Shown here one piece after another: positions 14,735-27,400 of a stretch of DNA of 64,000 bases. Numbering within the stretch: the first letter of the stretch is position 1; every line of letters begins with the position of its first letter. A program made the translations under genes and the position numbers. The DNA is taken from assembly GCA_958299035.1 (NCBI GenBank), contig CATQJL010000001.1, positions 49,478,461 to 49,542,460 on the forward strand. The letters run 5' to 3'. The notes beneath the pieces were generated by a model, which was given only the letters and a program-made list of their open reading frames with translations, searched no databases and had not been told where the DNA came from. Origin of the DNA: Cylicocyclus nassatus. Its lineage: Eukaryota > Nematoda > Chromadorea > Rhabditida > Strongylidae.

Positions 14735-15982
14735 TATGTTAAATTTTTGAAATCCACATTTGATCTTTCAATATTTCGAACTAGCTTGCTTACCCGGCTC
14801 CGCCGCATGTTCCGAATAGAAAATTCCAATTCCAATTCCAAATCAATTTTCGTAGAAGGCCTGAAGAGCAGTCGGATGGCTGCACACTTCTTGAAAAGAT
14901 TGTTTCAAAACCGTGGCAGAATGAAAATTGATTTGGGGTAATGCCGTAATTCTAATCTTGGTACTTTTAGTAGAACTTTCTAACTCTGACTCTCGCAATT
15001 GCTGCAAGGATCGTATTCAAAGCTAAACTGCTGAAAAGTCATAACTTTCTGATTCTCATGAAAAGTTCAAAAGCCCTCTACAGCTTACGATATGAGAATT
15101 TCACTTCAACACTGAGAGTATGAAGCGCTCGGAGACCGTGAATTTCACTGATTTTGAACTCGCAGGCTGAGAAGTTAGAGTAAATCGGAAAACTTAACGG
15201 ACCGGCAATTTTTCGACATCGATCCAGAATTTTGAAACTTCAAACTGAATTGTGCGCGGAGAAAAACAATGCTAATCAGGATATCGAGATGCATAAATCT
15301 TTCTTCTAAAATAGTAGAATCTCTAGACCCGGTTTTCAGTGTGAATTCTAAGAGGAAGTTGATTTTGTTTGTATACCCGGCTGAGAAGTTACACAAATTC
15401 ACATTTCATGACTTTTCTAGATAAATTGCTCACCAGTACTTTAAAAATCGTAATGAGAGAATTTGACTGAACTCTACGGATTTAAAATTTCTCAAGATGT
15501 TAAGAGAGTAGTAGTATGTTCAAGAAAAATTTAAAAGTACAATATGAAAAGAGATGTAAGATTCGTAATTTCAGACTTTTACTGTATAAAAAACATGAAA
15601 AACTTTGGAAACAGTTGAAAAGCTCTTTATATTACATTCCATTTCGTTGTGACATGAAAACCACAGAGTTTTTGAAATCATTAATTTTTGAACAGGAGTG
15701 CAATTCTTTTGAATTTCTAAGATGACAGCCTGCTGCTGAGCCTTTTGCAACGATGAAATGGAAAAGGTTGTGAAATTCTTTTGAAGATATGTCATTTTTT
15801 GAGACAAAGCGTTTGACCGCTAGAAAATGACTTTCTTCGATCCGTCGCGTCTTGGGGCGAAACTTGTGCCCTAATTTTGCACGCGTTGCTCAAGGGAGAA
15901 CGATGCTGACCTCGTAATTGTACGCTGCCTGGAGCATCTCAGTTACTCGGATATTCTCAGATGGAAATAATCTTAGAGTTGT

Positions 15983-16114
15983 GATCAACAACTCCTTAAG
16001 GAAACTTTTTAAAGCAAAGCATCTAATTTGTCATTTTTTCTTAATTTTAATTAACAACTCTTCAGAGAAACTTTTCAGAGCAAAACGTCTATTTTTGTCA
16101 TTTTTCCTTAATTT
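15983..16114 (+). repeat. Two-unit tandem duplication (~66 bp)
   Basis: The stretch AACAACTCCTTAAGGAAACT..TTTGTCATTTTTTCTTAATTT is followed directly by a diverged copy, AACAACTCTTCAGAGAAACT..TTTGTCATTTTTCCTTAATTT. It lies in the interior of the 12.5-17.5 kb foldback. The intervening bases in each unit (AAAGCAAAGCATCTA against AGAGCAAAACGTCTA) are also alike. Confidence 0.7.
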
Positions 16115-16889
16115 GGGATGTTTTTCAAGCTCTATGAAGATTCTGTGAAATTCTGAGGAAGTGAGCGATTTCCTTGCTCTGGTATCCCAGATTTTATAAG
16201 TTCCAGAGATTATTTGAGTAGATAGGCAGGTCTTTAGAATCTCTGCCCAGACTTCATGTACAATTTCTTCACATAAATTTAGAATTCCCTAGAGTTTCTG
16301 AAAAAGGTCAGAAATTCTATTTACACTGTTCCTTAAAGATTCTTCAAAGGAAGTTTGAAACTAGAGGAGTTCATTATTTGTGCAGAAAATATGTTTCTTT
16401 GGTAGTCTAGTTTTCGAGTGATCTTCGCAAAACTTGCAATTTCGGAAAATCTAGTAAATTTCTAGTCGCAGGTCATAGTACTAGAATCCATAATTACAAC
16501 TCGATAGAAGGGCTGATTGAAGTATATCTGCTAACATTTATAGGTTCTTGAAGTATTCAATAACTTAGGCAATTTCCATATTGGTTCGCGAAACTTGGAA
16601 GAAATTGGAAATTTTGAAGTACACTTCCAGATGATTCAGAAATGATTTTGATCCAGATTGGAATAAATTCTACCAAATGTCAAGGTCCTAGTATCCATCC
16701 CGTTTTCAAATTTTGTTATCAACTTGGTGAGATTTTGAAGAAAAATCGATAGGGTGAGGTCATCGGGCTCAAGCCGGACCCAGCCTGGCTAATTAGGGCA
16801 CTATGAGGGACCAAACAAATCTGAAAAACAGAATTGGGATTTTGCGGGCTTTTGAGACATCTTCGAGTAGCTTAGAACTTACTGGCTCC

Positions 16890-17500
16890 AAATATCAAAA
16901 TCAAAATTTGATATGAAAAACAAGAAGAAAGTTATACGAATCCGGCTTTTCCAACGCGACATGCCGTTTATATCGCTGCTAATAATTTGAAAAAGTACTA
17001 AGATAGAAGGATCAGCAAAGTTTGAGTAAACTCATGAATGAACACAAAGATGCCGGTTTCAAATATTTTATCGAAATTTTGGTTGAAAGACTTTGAACCG
17101 AGTTACACTAGTGCGGCATTTCCAACGCGACATTGCGTTTAGATCGCCGCTGGCATGCAGCCAAAAAAGCTTGAAAGGAAGATTTCAAAATTTTTAAAAT
17201 TTATTCATGTAGCTTAGGAGACGTCATTTCCAAATATCCAAATTAAAATTTGATAAATTCAAGATGACGAAATTTATGGCGGTGCGGCGATACCAACGCG
17301 ACGATGCGTTTATTTCGCCGAAGGTCTCAAAAAAAGATCTTCGATAACGAGATCTGGAAATTTTTAAGTACACTTTCAGATGGTTCAGAAGGCGCTGATT
17401 CCAAATATTCAAATTAGAATCCGATTGATTTAAGTTCAAGCGAGCTATCGCGATGCGGCACTTCCGGCGCGACAGCGCGTTTATAACGTAGGATTTCAAG
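16890..17500 (+). repeat. 171-bp tandem repeat array (about 3.6 units)
   Basis: A GC-rich core (CCAACGCGACATTGCGTTTA and variants, followed by TATCGCCGCTG or similar) begins at 16951, 17122, 17293 and 17464, so the period is exactly 171 bp in all three intervals. Between cores are AT-rich stretches containing CCAAATATCCAAATTAAAAT-like sequence. Inverted copies of the same unit occur in the left foldback arm (cores near 12532, 12709 and 12890), spaced at about 177-181 bp. Confidence 0.75.
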
Positions 17501-17529
17501 GCGGCAGTGTTGGTACTGTACTTGACGGT

Positions 17530-20500
17530 AAAAACACTGACATCCCCGGCAAAAGAGCTTCAAAATCAGGATGTGTGGAATGAGCAAGTTATCATTTTCA
17601 ATATTAAGCCAGAGTTTTTTAAATATTTTCCCACTAAGGTGTTTGTAACTTTTAGAGTCAACATGTGTGAGTTAATATAGTAAAGTTTAAGTGTTCAAAA
17701 ATCTATTGTCTGTTGAAAAGCATAAGATAGATAACATGTGTTTTTTGAATTTATAAGTGCCAAGCCAATATTGAAATGAGAATCGATGAAGCAGATGAAA
17801 GAGATACTAGCGCTAATATGCTATTGAATAATTTGCACTTTTGCCCTAATGACATTTTCCATGAGACCGTGAAAACGTCACTAAAGCAAAAGCGAAACTT
17901 TTCCAATAGCATCATTAGCGTTGACAATCCAGCGTCCAAAAATAAAAGAATTCTGAACGGATCTTGCTAAATTCTGCTAGAAAATTCTCTATGGACAGAG
18001 CAATTGTCGAAATGGACACCTGTCATTATCGCTAAATGCATGCAAATTTGCAATAGACATGCATAAAAATCTGTATAGAACAGTCTCCCTTCAGGGAAAA
18101 TGTGAATGAAAAGAATGCAATGGTTTCCGCAATCACACTTATACAAGTGACCACTGAAGATTTACCTCTGATCACTTCTTGAGATACCGTAAATTTTGTC
18201 TTTGCCAAAACGCAAATGGCGCTTAGGACATTAAAATTCGAGGCAGAACAAATTGAAATGTATTAAAGATACCCTTTCACTGCTGGAGTTTCGTAATGTG
18301 TAGATGGAAGTATCCGCGCTCCAGAGATAAGGGAAACACAAATCGCAAGTCCAAAGAAAAGTAAAAAAAATATTCTTTGACCAGTAAAACTTTGAAAACT
18401 GTCTTTTGAAGAGGAAAGAAACAATTCTTTGATATGTACAACCGTGGACGATTAAGAAAAGGAGTATCATCACAAAAGAGCATCAAAATAATTTTTTTTG
18501 CTATGCCATATAATAAGGATGGGGAAGAAGGAAGAAGAAAAGGAAGGCCGCTTTTTCTCAAAAAACAGCAGAGCTGAGAGCAGCACAAAAGTGACTGTTG
18601 AGCATAAGTTTTGACAGAGATTGTAAAGGACAGAATGAGAAGAGCCCTTATTTGAGGAGATGCCTAGAAAAAGGTAAGCCGTTCGCGGAATGAGGCACTC
18701 TACCGCAAACGAAGGAGACAAGCAGATGGAACGACGCGTGATTACATTTTGCAGCCTGACTGCCTTATATAAGAGGATTTGAGATTTTTACTGGAGGAAT
18801 CCGGATCCTAAAAAGGCTTTTCTTCCGTTTAAACAATGGAAATTGGAGCAAGCGTTTTCGTGTCAAAATTTACACAATTTTAATAATTCGTAGCTTGTTT
18901 GCTTTTGGATTGGTAATTTGGATAGGATACAAAAGAGGTCTCTAGGATGGGAAGGGGGTTGGCTCACTCTCCTTAAGTAAAACAACTTTGCTAGAAAACA
19001 TTTAAACCGAAAGTGCTTCGCATGTGGAACATCTAAGCGGCTTTCAAAGAATTTATACGATAATAAGTTCTTTTTACGCAACAATGTCAATAATTAGAGA
19101 GCTTTCAGAAGCTATAATCAAATAAGAAAGACCCGAAAAACATGAGATTTTGATGCTTTCGTAAGCTCGAAAAAAGTTCGAAGCAGCAATTTGCACTTTT
19201 GAGTATTAGTCACAGTCCATTGCTTGTCATTTTCAATGCATAGAGAAGAATTTTTTTGCCAGACGGTAGCCAGGAAGAAATGGAAATTACGACAAAAATT
19301 AAACAACCGTATCCAGAAATACCGTTGGGATATTGATAGCGTAAAACCATGATCACACCCATCATGCCAATTGGACTCATTATGAAATAGCTGCGAAAGG
19401 GAAAAAACCTTTTTTTCACTTTGCCCTCATTCAATAGATGCACGCAAGAAAAGTGTTAACGAATATGGTGGAAATCAAATGAAAGCTCGAAGAGATTTTT
19501 TGACTTACGTATTGGGAATGTAGGCGACCATTCTCATAGTCATATGAGCCTTAGCCGGCTTAGTTATTGCTACGAAAAAAACCTTATAGCCTCGAGAAGG
19601 CTGACAATGTTAATGAGTTCTTTCACAAGAGGCAAGTTGTACTTTTGAGATGAGAAAGTACAGTAACCGGAAAACAATAGCTGTGAGAGATTTGCACTGC
19701 AGCTAACAAAGAGCGAGGTAGCTCAAAATCGCTTTTTTCTCAATCTCAAAGCAAATGATAATGTTCGAGTTTGCAGGTAGCAGGAAGTTTTCAAAAGTAG
19801 CACATTTTTCGCAGATTCTGCTAGCTATTGATGATAATCTCGAAACTCCCCAACATTGAGGAACCGCGTTTTTCATTGAGTAGCAGTAAACACAGACAAA
19901 CGCCTATGAATTTTTATGAGGGTTAATAAAGAAGACACGTAAACATCGGAAGCTCAGCAGTTCCTGCATAGCTCTACTTAGGGCTTCAGGATTTTAGGGA
20001 AAGAAAGTTTTAATTTGGATAATTCTTTCATTCTCAGGTCAAGAACATATGCAAGAATGCAAGATTTCTCAAACAATATGACGAATTTTCAACTGTATGC
20101 TTCACATGTATTTTCGCTCTAAATCAAATAGCATCAATTTCCATATTGCAGCTGACAGCAGAAAGAATTATACAATCTCGAAAGGACGAAGCGACAAATT
20201 ACAAATTTTGTTTCAACAGAACCACGATGAAATGGGACAAGCATACTGGACAAAATTGGCTCAACAGAGGGCGTGGCGCTCCGTGAAAGCTCGTTGACGA
20301 GCACAACAGGCGACAGCGCTGAAGTATGCCTCGGTGGAGAGGTAAGGAACTTGGAATAAACAGCATCAGATTTTCAGATTTCTCAAATTATTCTTTCAGT
20401 GCTATCCAGAAAGCCTTCTGCTGATTATCAGGATTACACAGGGCTCGGCACGATCTGGCACCAGGGAATTTTCAGAACGAAGTCCCGTTTGATCTTGAAA

Positions 20501-20570
20501 ATATCGTACGAAGTCCCCTTTGACCTGTTTTGAAGACCCGTCATTATTTTTAGATTATATAAAAGCATGT
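17530..20570. other. No gene recognised
   Basis: There are several overlapping 60-103 codon frames on both strands (17751-17970, 18231-18721, 18863-19443) without domains or plausible exon boundaries. No TIR pair was recognised. Confidence 0.4.
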
Positions 20571-22293
20571 AGTAGGGTTTTCAGGCATGCTGATTTCGTG
20601 GAACAACTTTTCAAAGTTTTCTGAGCTTTTTAAACATGTTGAGAAGCAAAAAAGCCGATTTTTCGATTGCGGAGCAGAACGAGCAAATTTCGGGAGACGG
20701 CCCTTCTGAACCCACCGTCCCCTACAGTAATCTAGAACTAGGACGCGCGCGCATGCGCTGCGATGACTGCGGACGAGTGCTCCGCGAAGGGCTCGTATTT
20801 TCGAAAATCACCAACTCCTTTCGTGCGGCTCTTGCATTATGGAATGCAAGCGAATCACGCTGATTTCAACCAAACACAGCTACCATCCTCTGAATATTTG
20901 GTATTCTGAGGCCTACTTCCCAGCAGGTATGTTTATGATTTGTGGGACATTTTCGAAGTCTTTTCATTTTCATGATTCATAAAAAACTTCTCAAGAATCT
21001 CCTTTGAATTCTTTCGTACTTTGTTTTTTTTTTACTTTTTCCACTTATATCCCTTGTGTGTGCGATCCTTATAACGTCGTGCATCGTCACATCATATTGC
21101 TAATGTGAGCTGCTTGATGTTATTGAGGAAAGCCCACGTAATCAAAGTTTGTGTAACAACTCTTTATAAAGGCCAATTATAACTTAAATTGGTGATCTAC
21201 GCTAACTTGTTATCAAATGCGTATTTCTTCCTGACATTTCAGTGCAGCTCTGTAGCTTTCCAAGAAAATTATCATCACCTTAAAGTTCTCATTCCTAGTA
21301 AAATTTACGAAGGTGCATTTGAGATTTTTACGCTATAAAAAGCATGATGTGCAGCAAAGAAAAGGCCACTACCAAAATCAATTCATGTAGATCACGCTAC
21401 CAAATGAAGGTGATGCATTTTTATTTGATTGCGTTTTTATTATGGACGGTGTAAAAAAACTTCATACTCATCATAAAAAACGTATGCTTCCCTACTGGCA
21501 TGAATGTAGTGCACATTTCAATTGAATGTGACTAGATGATACTGCAAGGAGGCAGACGTAGGAGAGTAGAGCATGCAATCGAACTAAAAAAACAGTAAAA
21601 TAAGTCGAAAAAGAGATTAAAAATGTCTCATAGATCAAAAACATACCACCTTAAAAACTGGCCGGCGATTCAAGTAGTGTGGAGTAGAGCGAATAACTTA
21701 AGTTAAGGTTATTGAATTCTAGAGAATTTGGGGAATTTAAGAATTTTCTAGAGAATTACCTCCAGAATCTCATTGTGGAGTAGGTTACCAGCAATGTGAA
21801 ACTCGTCCGCCTCCGCAGCGCGTCTGCCCAGGTCAGCCGCTCGCTCCCGCGAGCTAGTCAATCATGGAGTGACCTCTAATTAGCGCTGACCTCTTGTAGC
21901 CGTCGCGATTAAGGCAGGTTCAGAAGGGCCTACACCCGCAATTTTCAGATGGCTATAAAAGGTACCAGCTCAGCTGGCACCCAGCTGGCACGGTGCCAGC
22001 TAATTCAGAAAAAAGTTTGGCACAGCTTTCATTCACATAAGTTTTCATAAATTTTTGGGGCATAGTTCGGGTCCCCCAACGCGCATGCACACACCAAATT
22101 CGGTGCCATACTATTGCGTTCTGGCTGAAAACAACGTCTTTGTTTGTTTGATGGACAGCATGCCAGTGGATGCCGACGGCATTCTTGCAGCTCTACCAAC
22201 CAGGACCCCGGAAAAACGATATGCCCTTTGCTTTCGCCCTAAAGACGATATACAGCTTGACCCGGTGCCAGGTGTGCCGAGCCCAGGGATTAT
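20431..22293. repeat. Weak 1.9-kb inverted repeat
   Basis: CAGGGCTCGGCACGATCTGG-CACCAGGG at 20431-20466 pairs with CCCGGTGCCAGGTGTGCCGAG-CCCAGGGA at 22258-22293. Similar GGCAC-CAGC motifs are repeated near 21970-22005. The frames at 20636-20863 and 22055-22321 inside it show no known domain. It could be the remnant of a TIR element, but no target duplication was found. Confidence 0.35.
20572..20640 (+). repeat. Fragment related to the 47.2-kb element
   Basis: GTAGTAGGGTTTTCAGGCAT-GCTGATTTC..CAACTTTTC..TTTCTGAGCTTT parallels 47466-47530 (GTAGTAAGGTTTTCAGGCGT-GCTGATTTC..CAACTTTCC..TTTTTCGAGCTTT) in the interior of the element there. Only this internal piece is visible, with no termini. Confidence 0.5.
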
Positions 22294-22449
22294 ATCATCG
22301 CCACTTTTCTTGGGATTCTAGATTGGGCAGGAACATCCTTGAGAACCCGTCATACTTCTTCAAAAGGCATCCAAAAGCAACAGAACTCTCCTCAAGAGGG
22401 CTAAGTGAAACCCTGAACGCGAGTTTTGAGAACAGTGTTGGATACTAGA

Positions 22450-24870
22450 ACAGCTCCTTGTTTCACGCTGATTATGACTATGTTTCGATCATACTCAGCT
22501 TAAGCTTCACCGGTTTTGCGGAAGGCCTTAGTTAACATGGTTTGCGCGTTTTTCATTAGATTCAGGTCTCAGTTTCTTTCCAAACGCTGAAGCGGTAGCT
22601 TATCTGCACAAAAGTACTTTGTGGAATTGTATCGTCGATTCATTTTTAACTTAATATGCGTAGTGCCCACCATACATGCTGACTGAAGAACTGCAAAACT
22701 AGAACCTGCTCATTTCCAGTGATTGCTCCTTGTTTCCTTGTTTCTTTTCTTTTTGTTGGTTATATGTCAGTCAGTAGAACACATTTCTACACTTTGTTAG
22801 GCTAGAAAACGTTTACTGCAAGATACTAGTTTGGGTGCCGTCGTTTGATAGGGCTTAGTGTGCAGTCTCACTTATCAAGTTACAAGTGACTCCAGGTTAC
22901 GTAATCGTTGTTGTTTTCACTCAAACTCTTTGCGATTGAATCTTCTGTTTCAGAAATTGAAAGTTAGGAAGTGCGCTGACATCATGACAGTGCTTACTTG
23001 GAGGGTTTAAGAGTAAACGACTTTTTCCCTTCGCATTGAATGTCAGTTGTGGCGTTGGTCAATCTCAAGAATTACGCTACAGAAGAAGAGCTGTGCGCGC
23101 AAAAGGGGACGCTCTAGATCTTGCTAGCGCATTTTCGAGCTTTTGAGGGACGCTTTTCGACGCTTTTCGGCGATGACGAATCCTTCGTATATTAACTTTC
23201 GACAAAGCATTTGCAGTAGTGTGATAATATATCTTGTACACTGGTTGATAGTAAGAAAATTTGCACACTGGTACCACGCTTACATATATGTTTCACGTAG
23301 AATGGCAAGCCTTGCAAACTACAGTACTTGCACAAAAGGCTGTTAGCAATTTGCATTCACACTGCAGAAGGAGTCACTTATGTTTCCATTCATACACTAT
23401 TACAGTGGCACTCACTACTGTGACCTTTAACGAGAATCAGTGATGTTGTAGGAGATTTCCAGAACAAACAAATAGGCTTCTAATTAGGTTTCTGATTTCG
23501 CTAATTTCACTAGACTATCTACCACATATTTGAGACACGGTTTAGATAATATGATCAGTTTGTGATAATTCTAGTTAAGAACGTTGTACTGGTGTTCCCG
23601 GCTTAACTTCTAAGTTAGATGTTAAGCTAGGTAGCTTAGATTTAATGTCCATATATGAAAAAACCAAAATATTCAGTAACAGACCTTTCAGATTCTACCA
23701 AACCTTTTCAAGGAAGATTCGGCCGTCATTTTCTCAAAACGCTTTGAAAGTTTTACTTTACAGTTTTACATTACTTCAAGTCGTTAATTTATTTTGTACA
23801 TAAGTTCAAGAGTCTTCCCGAAATAACTGTGGAACACTAAAAAGCATATAAAGGACGCGTGAGAGTGTCCGAGAATTTCTAGCCAGTTCAATAGCTTATA
23901 TGAAACGGAAGTATCCTATTTGCTGTTTGTTATGTGCTGATCGCTAACGTCTTCATTTCCTGAACTTTCATCAGAATTTCTTCGAAAGAGTCTACTTAGT
24001 GTATTTATTTATTTCTATTTGGTGTACTTTTAGAGCTTTCCCGTTCACATTCCCATAGAGTTTCGCTACATACCTGCGCAAAACTAATTGAAATTACGAT
24101 TTACTTCATAAAAGCTTTCCCATGGTAACAGATGAGATAAGGAGACAGAAAACGCGCGAATAAAATTCTAGGCAATGTTCATGTACTTGTTGTTAATGCT
24201 TTTTCATCCACTTGAATTTTTTTGAGTGTATAGATTTGTACTCGTAAAAACTATGGTAATGACTTTCTGCAATTTCTCCTTTAATCTGAGCATGCGCCCT
24301 ATGGAAGCATGGCAGCATTGCTATAATTCAGAACACCACTTTACTTTTGATACAAAGTGATGAAATAGTTTCACTTGAAACACGCATTTCTTGACAGCTG
24401 AGCTGTGGACGAGGTCTTGTGGAGTACTGAAGGAGAGCCAGTGGAATAAAATATCGCTACATGTGTATCTTCATTTGATCACAGTGAAGCCTTCCAAATC
24501 GAAGCTGAATTCTCCTTCCTTCGACGTTTGGCAAACTGAATAATTGAAGGGATATCCAATATTGTTTAGTGTTGTTCTGCCAACCAGGTTTTGTGGTAAA
24601 TCTTTAATGTTGACCTAACGTTTCGACAAATATCGTCTTCTTCGGAGGTCCGAAAATGGATTGCGGTTATATTATCTGTTAGTCTATACGACCAAACGCC
24701 TCATCATGCTTCCGTCGTTTGAACCTTGTCGAGGCGCAACGTGCAGAGAAACCATCCAAAATGGATTCACCAACCTCTAGTCCACCATGGAGTCAGTAGT
24801 CCGCACGAATGTGACGGACATCACTGAGGTTGCTCAGCGAGTCTTGGACTATATATACTGTGCGGTTTGA
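22450..24870. other. No gene recognised
   Basis: This is AT-rich DNA with no supported coding exon, RNA gene or transposon terminus. Confidence 0.4.
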
Positions 24871-24872
24871 AC

Positions 24873-24933
24873 GCACCGTCCACCCAAAATGGAGGGCATT
24901 GAAATCGAGATTTTGGGTGGACGGTGCCTTTAA
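24873..24933. mobile_element. Hairpin with piggyBac-like (TTAA) terminus
   Basis: GCACCGTCCACCCAAAAT (24873-24890) and its exact reverse complement (24910-24927) flank a 19-base loop. The right side continues GGTGCCT then TTAA at 24930-24933. This is the same arrangement as the right end of the 33.6-kb element (GCTGCCT-TTAA). The left side lacks TTAA. It is probably a terminal hairpin or remnant of a TTAA-inserting element. Confidence 0.5.
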
Positions 24934-25883
24934 GGTCACATAGTGATATAAGAGGCAAGAGATCGGCCGTCATTGTCACGCGTTCATTTTTGTTGTTCAT
25001 CCGGATTTCCGGCGTGTATTTACGCGGCCTCTAGTAATTTTCGTGCCGAAATTTCAACCTCGTGCTCTAGAATTGTACACTTCACATTAAAATCACTCCC
25101 ATCGTGTGCCTCGAAGGGATATCCTTCCACAGCCAAATAATTCATCTCTTTTCGATGCCTTGAGCAGAAACTATTCAGTGGATTCTGCTCAATTTCTAAA
25201 GCTCAATCTGAAATTAGCTGATCCCACAGATAGTGCTAATGTAATGTGGTGGTGGTGCAGTTTGCTTAGATTGAGATTTACTTGCTTATCAATAATTTTA
25301 CAACACGAGGTACCTAGGTGAGAAGGCTAGTTATCGATGCAAGAAATTGAACTACATTGAATTTTACTTACTCTATCTAACTGTTAGGGCATTTCCAAAA
25401 GTTCAGAACGAAATTTAAAAAAATAGCCAACGTCAGGGCAGGTAAAAACCATGGGCTGAAGATTTTGACGATTTTCTATGCAAGCGTCAAAGGAATCCGA
25501 TCAAAACATTATCTGCTGGGAAAAAGAAGAATTTCTGGATCGAATACTTCTTAGAGTGTTTGTCTATCGTTATTCTAAGTAGTTAGAGCATGGTCTGAAA
25601 CTCGTCGAAGTTTGCAGTACAAACAAATCCTGTACAAACCTATGCTATATGGAAAGCACAAACCCTGCTAAGTATCCGCGATTAAGATTCACTTTGTACA
25701 CCATAGAGCAGAGTAGTCAAAGATTCTATTTTTGTTGGTATCCTAAACTTTACAGAGTATCAAAAGATGGTTATTTCAAGATAGAGACGACCAAGCTACA
25801 TCTTTTACAATCAGAAACATGTAGCAGTAGCAGTAAAGCAAGTAGCGAAAGAAAGCAAGAAATGGTCATTCACTCGCTTTGCA

Positions 25884-26061
25884 TATCGTCGATTCATTGG
25901 CCGTACGGACCGTTCAACCGCTGCGGACCACGCGCGCCGCGGTTAAAATGTTGCGAGAGCACGATTTTAACAATGGCGAGTTTGTACTGGAGCAAGCGTT
26001 TTACCTCGCGGCGCGTGCTCCGCGGTTATGTCCAGTCCCTACAGTCAACGAATCGACGATA
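25884..26061. mobile_element. GC-rich hairpin MITE
   Basis: TATCGTCGATTCATTGGCCG at the left end pairs with the end CAACGAATCGACGATA, and the pairing continues about 60 bp into CCGCGG-rich sequence on both sides of a short AT-rich centre. It is 178 bp. The long open frames through it (25649-26104 and 25879-26142) follow from the palindrome and GC content and are not genes. Confidence 0.65.
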
Positions 26062-26093
26062 CACTTGCACGCGGCGTGCGCGATATGTCCTGC

Positions 26094-26204
26094 GTACGGG
26101 TTAGGCCAGACTGCGCTGGGAAAGCCGCGTACGCTTCTATGATGAAATATATCAAGCATACGCCGCGTACGCCGCTTTCCCAGCGAAGTCTGGCTCAACC
26201 CTAC
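26094..26204. mobile_element. Second GC-rich hairpin MITE
   Basis: GTACGGGTTAGGCCAGACTG, then CGCTGGGAAAGCCGCGTACG, pairs with CGTACGCCGCTTTCCCAGCG, then AAGTCTGGCTCAACCCTAC, around a 32-base AT-rich loop. Only 32 bp separate it from the previous hairpin. They may be two arms of one composite element, since both contain CpG-rich CGCG motifs. No target duplication could be settled. Confidence 0.6.
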
Positions 26205-26239
26205 GGTGCGTTCCCAGCGCATGACGAGTAGCGGCGAAT

Positions 26240-27030
26240 CTGACTCACCCGGCAGTGCTGCGCCCGAAAAACTGTTAATAATGAACTGATAAATAAATAA
26301 CCTGGTCATGTCTCAGCGCGCAGTTATGGTCTCAGAGGAAACGGTGCTGCTTCCGTACACCAAAATTCGGCTTGCTAGCTTAGCCCAGTGAAAAAAACTA
26401 GAAAAGACAGTTTTCATACTCGCAAACGTGATGTACATGGTCAGCAGATCGAGCTCTTGGTTTCTAAGCTCGGAGATTGCGAATTTTAGAAAATAACCAT
26501 GAAAGACATTCCTGGGATTTACTACACTTGCAATAAATATGCCTTCTATTCCCGCGCATTACTTTTCGAAAGTCGCAGTTCACCGAAACGTGCGCAGCAC
26601 CAAACGTAAACAAAGATCTCCGCTTACGGCGAAAAACATTCTTTGAAAAAGGTTTGCAGCAATTTGGCAATACGAATTAACCAATCACTGCATCGGATTT
26701 TGTAAGAGGCATATGCAAAAGTCAGTGAACTCCCTTTGTTTGAAGACGATATTATGAAAAGCTCTTAACCTATAATCTGTCAAGTGAATTACAATTTTTA
26801 GAATTGTACAAAATGTCTTTTCCGCATAGAGTTCGCAACACACAATCCACGGAGATGAAAGTGTGTCTACATATCAGAGCATAGTAAATTTGAGATACAT
26901 ATGTTAAAGTTGAGTGTAGAAGTAGATACACATGCCTTGAGCAACTATCCAGAATAACAGACTTTAGTTTGATTCTCGTACTACCCTAACGTAAATAAAG
27001 AAGTCAAAAAATGGTGTTATTTTGGTCGCC
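26240..27030. other. No gene recognised
   Basis: No supported exon or repeat. The 68-codon minus-strand frame at 26464-26670 has no domain. Confidence 0.4.
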
Positions 27031-27203
27031 GTGTATTCAGGCCTCAGTTCTGGGCAGAGGTGCGATAGTGGGAGCCGATTCTCCCCCTACCTTCACTTTC
27101 GAGCTGGTACAGGGTGACCACCTTCACTTTTGGAAAAAAAAAATTTCGCTGGACGATAAAGAAGTAAAATAAGCAGAACAAACGCAAAAAAGATTATTGA
27201 AAG

Positions 27204-27205
<2 letters not shown>

Positions 27206-27235
<30 letters not shown>
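27206..27235. repeat. (TA)n microsatellite
   Basis: About 15 TA units in the left arm of the foldback. The corresponding right-arm position has only a short ATATATAT, so it expanded after the arms separated. Confidence 0.9.
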
Positions 27236-27236
<1 letters not shown>

Positions 27237-27400
27237 CGGCGGCATATGTATTTATAAACGTGCTCAGTAAATGGTGTATTTGGAAGTAAAACTTAGCGAA
27301 ACTGTACGAATTTTATTAAGCAAATTTTGTTATAACGTGCAGCGAAGAAAGGAGATCGATCCAGGCAGTAACGGCCGAGAATCAGAATTTTGAATAATTA

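Larger units (their letters stand above)
12500..17520. mobile_element. Degenerate 5-kb foldback element
   Basis: The left arm (about 12500-13100) is the reverse complement of the right arm (about 16740-17520). The inner edges pair well: CCCTCATAGCGCCCTAATTA at 13033 and its counterpart TAATTAGGGCACTATGAGGG around 16793, each followed inwardly by GACCTCAC..TATCGATTT. Both arms contain tandem copies of a roughly 171-bp unit. The 3.6 kb between the arms is AT-rich and non-coding, with its own short repeats. No transposase was seen. The arms are diverged, so the element is old. The outer ends could not be fixed to the base. Confidence 0.6.

Noticed and set aside
25649..26104. 151-codon open frame, the longest plus-strand frame in the window
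   Set aside because: Its second half runs through two GC-rich hairpin MITEs, and overlapping frames on both strands arise from the palindromes. No domain.
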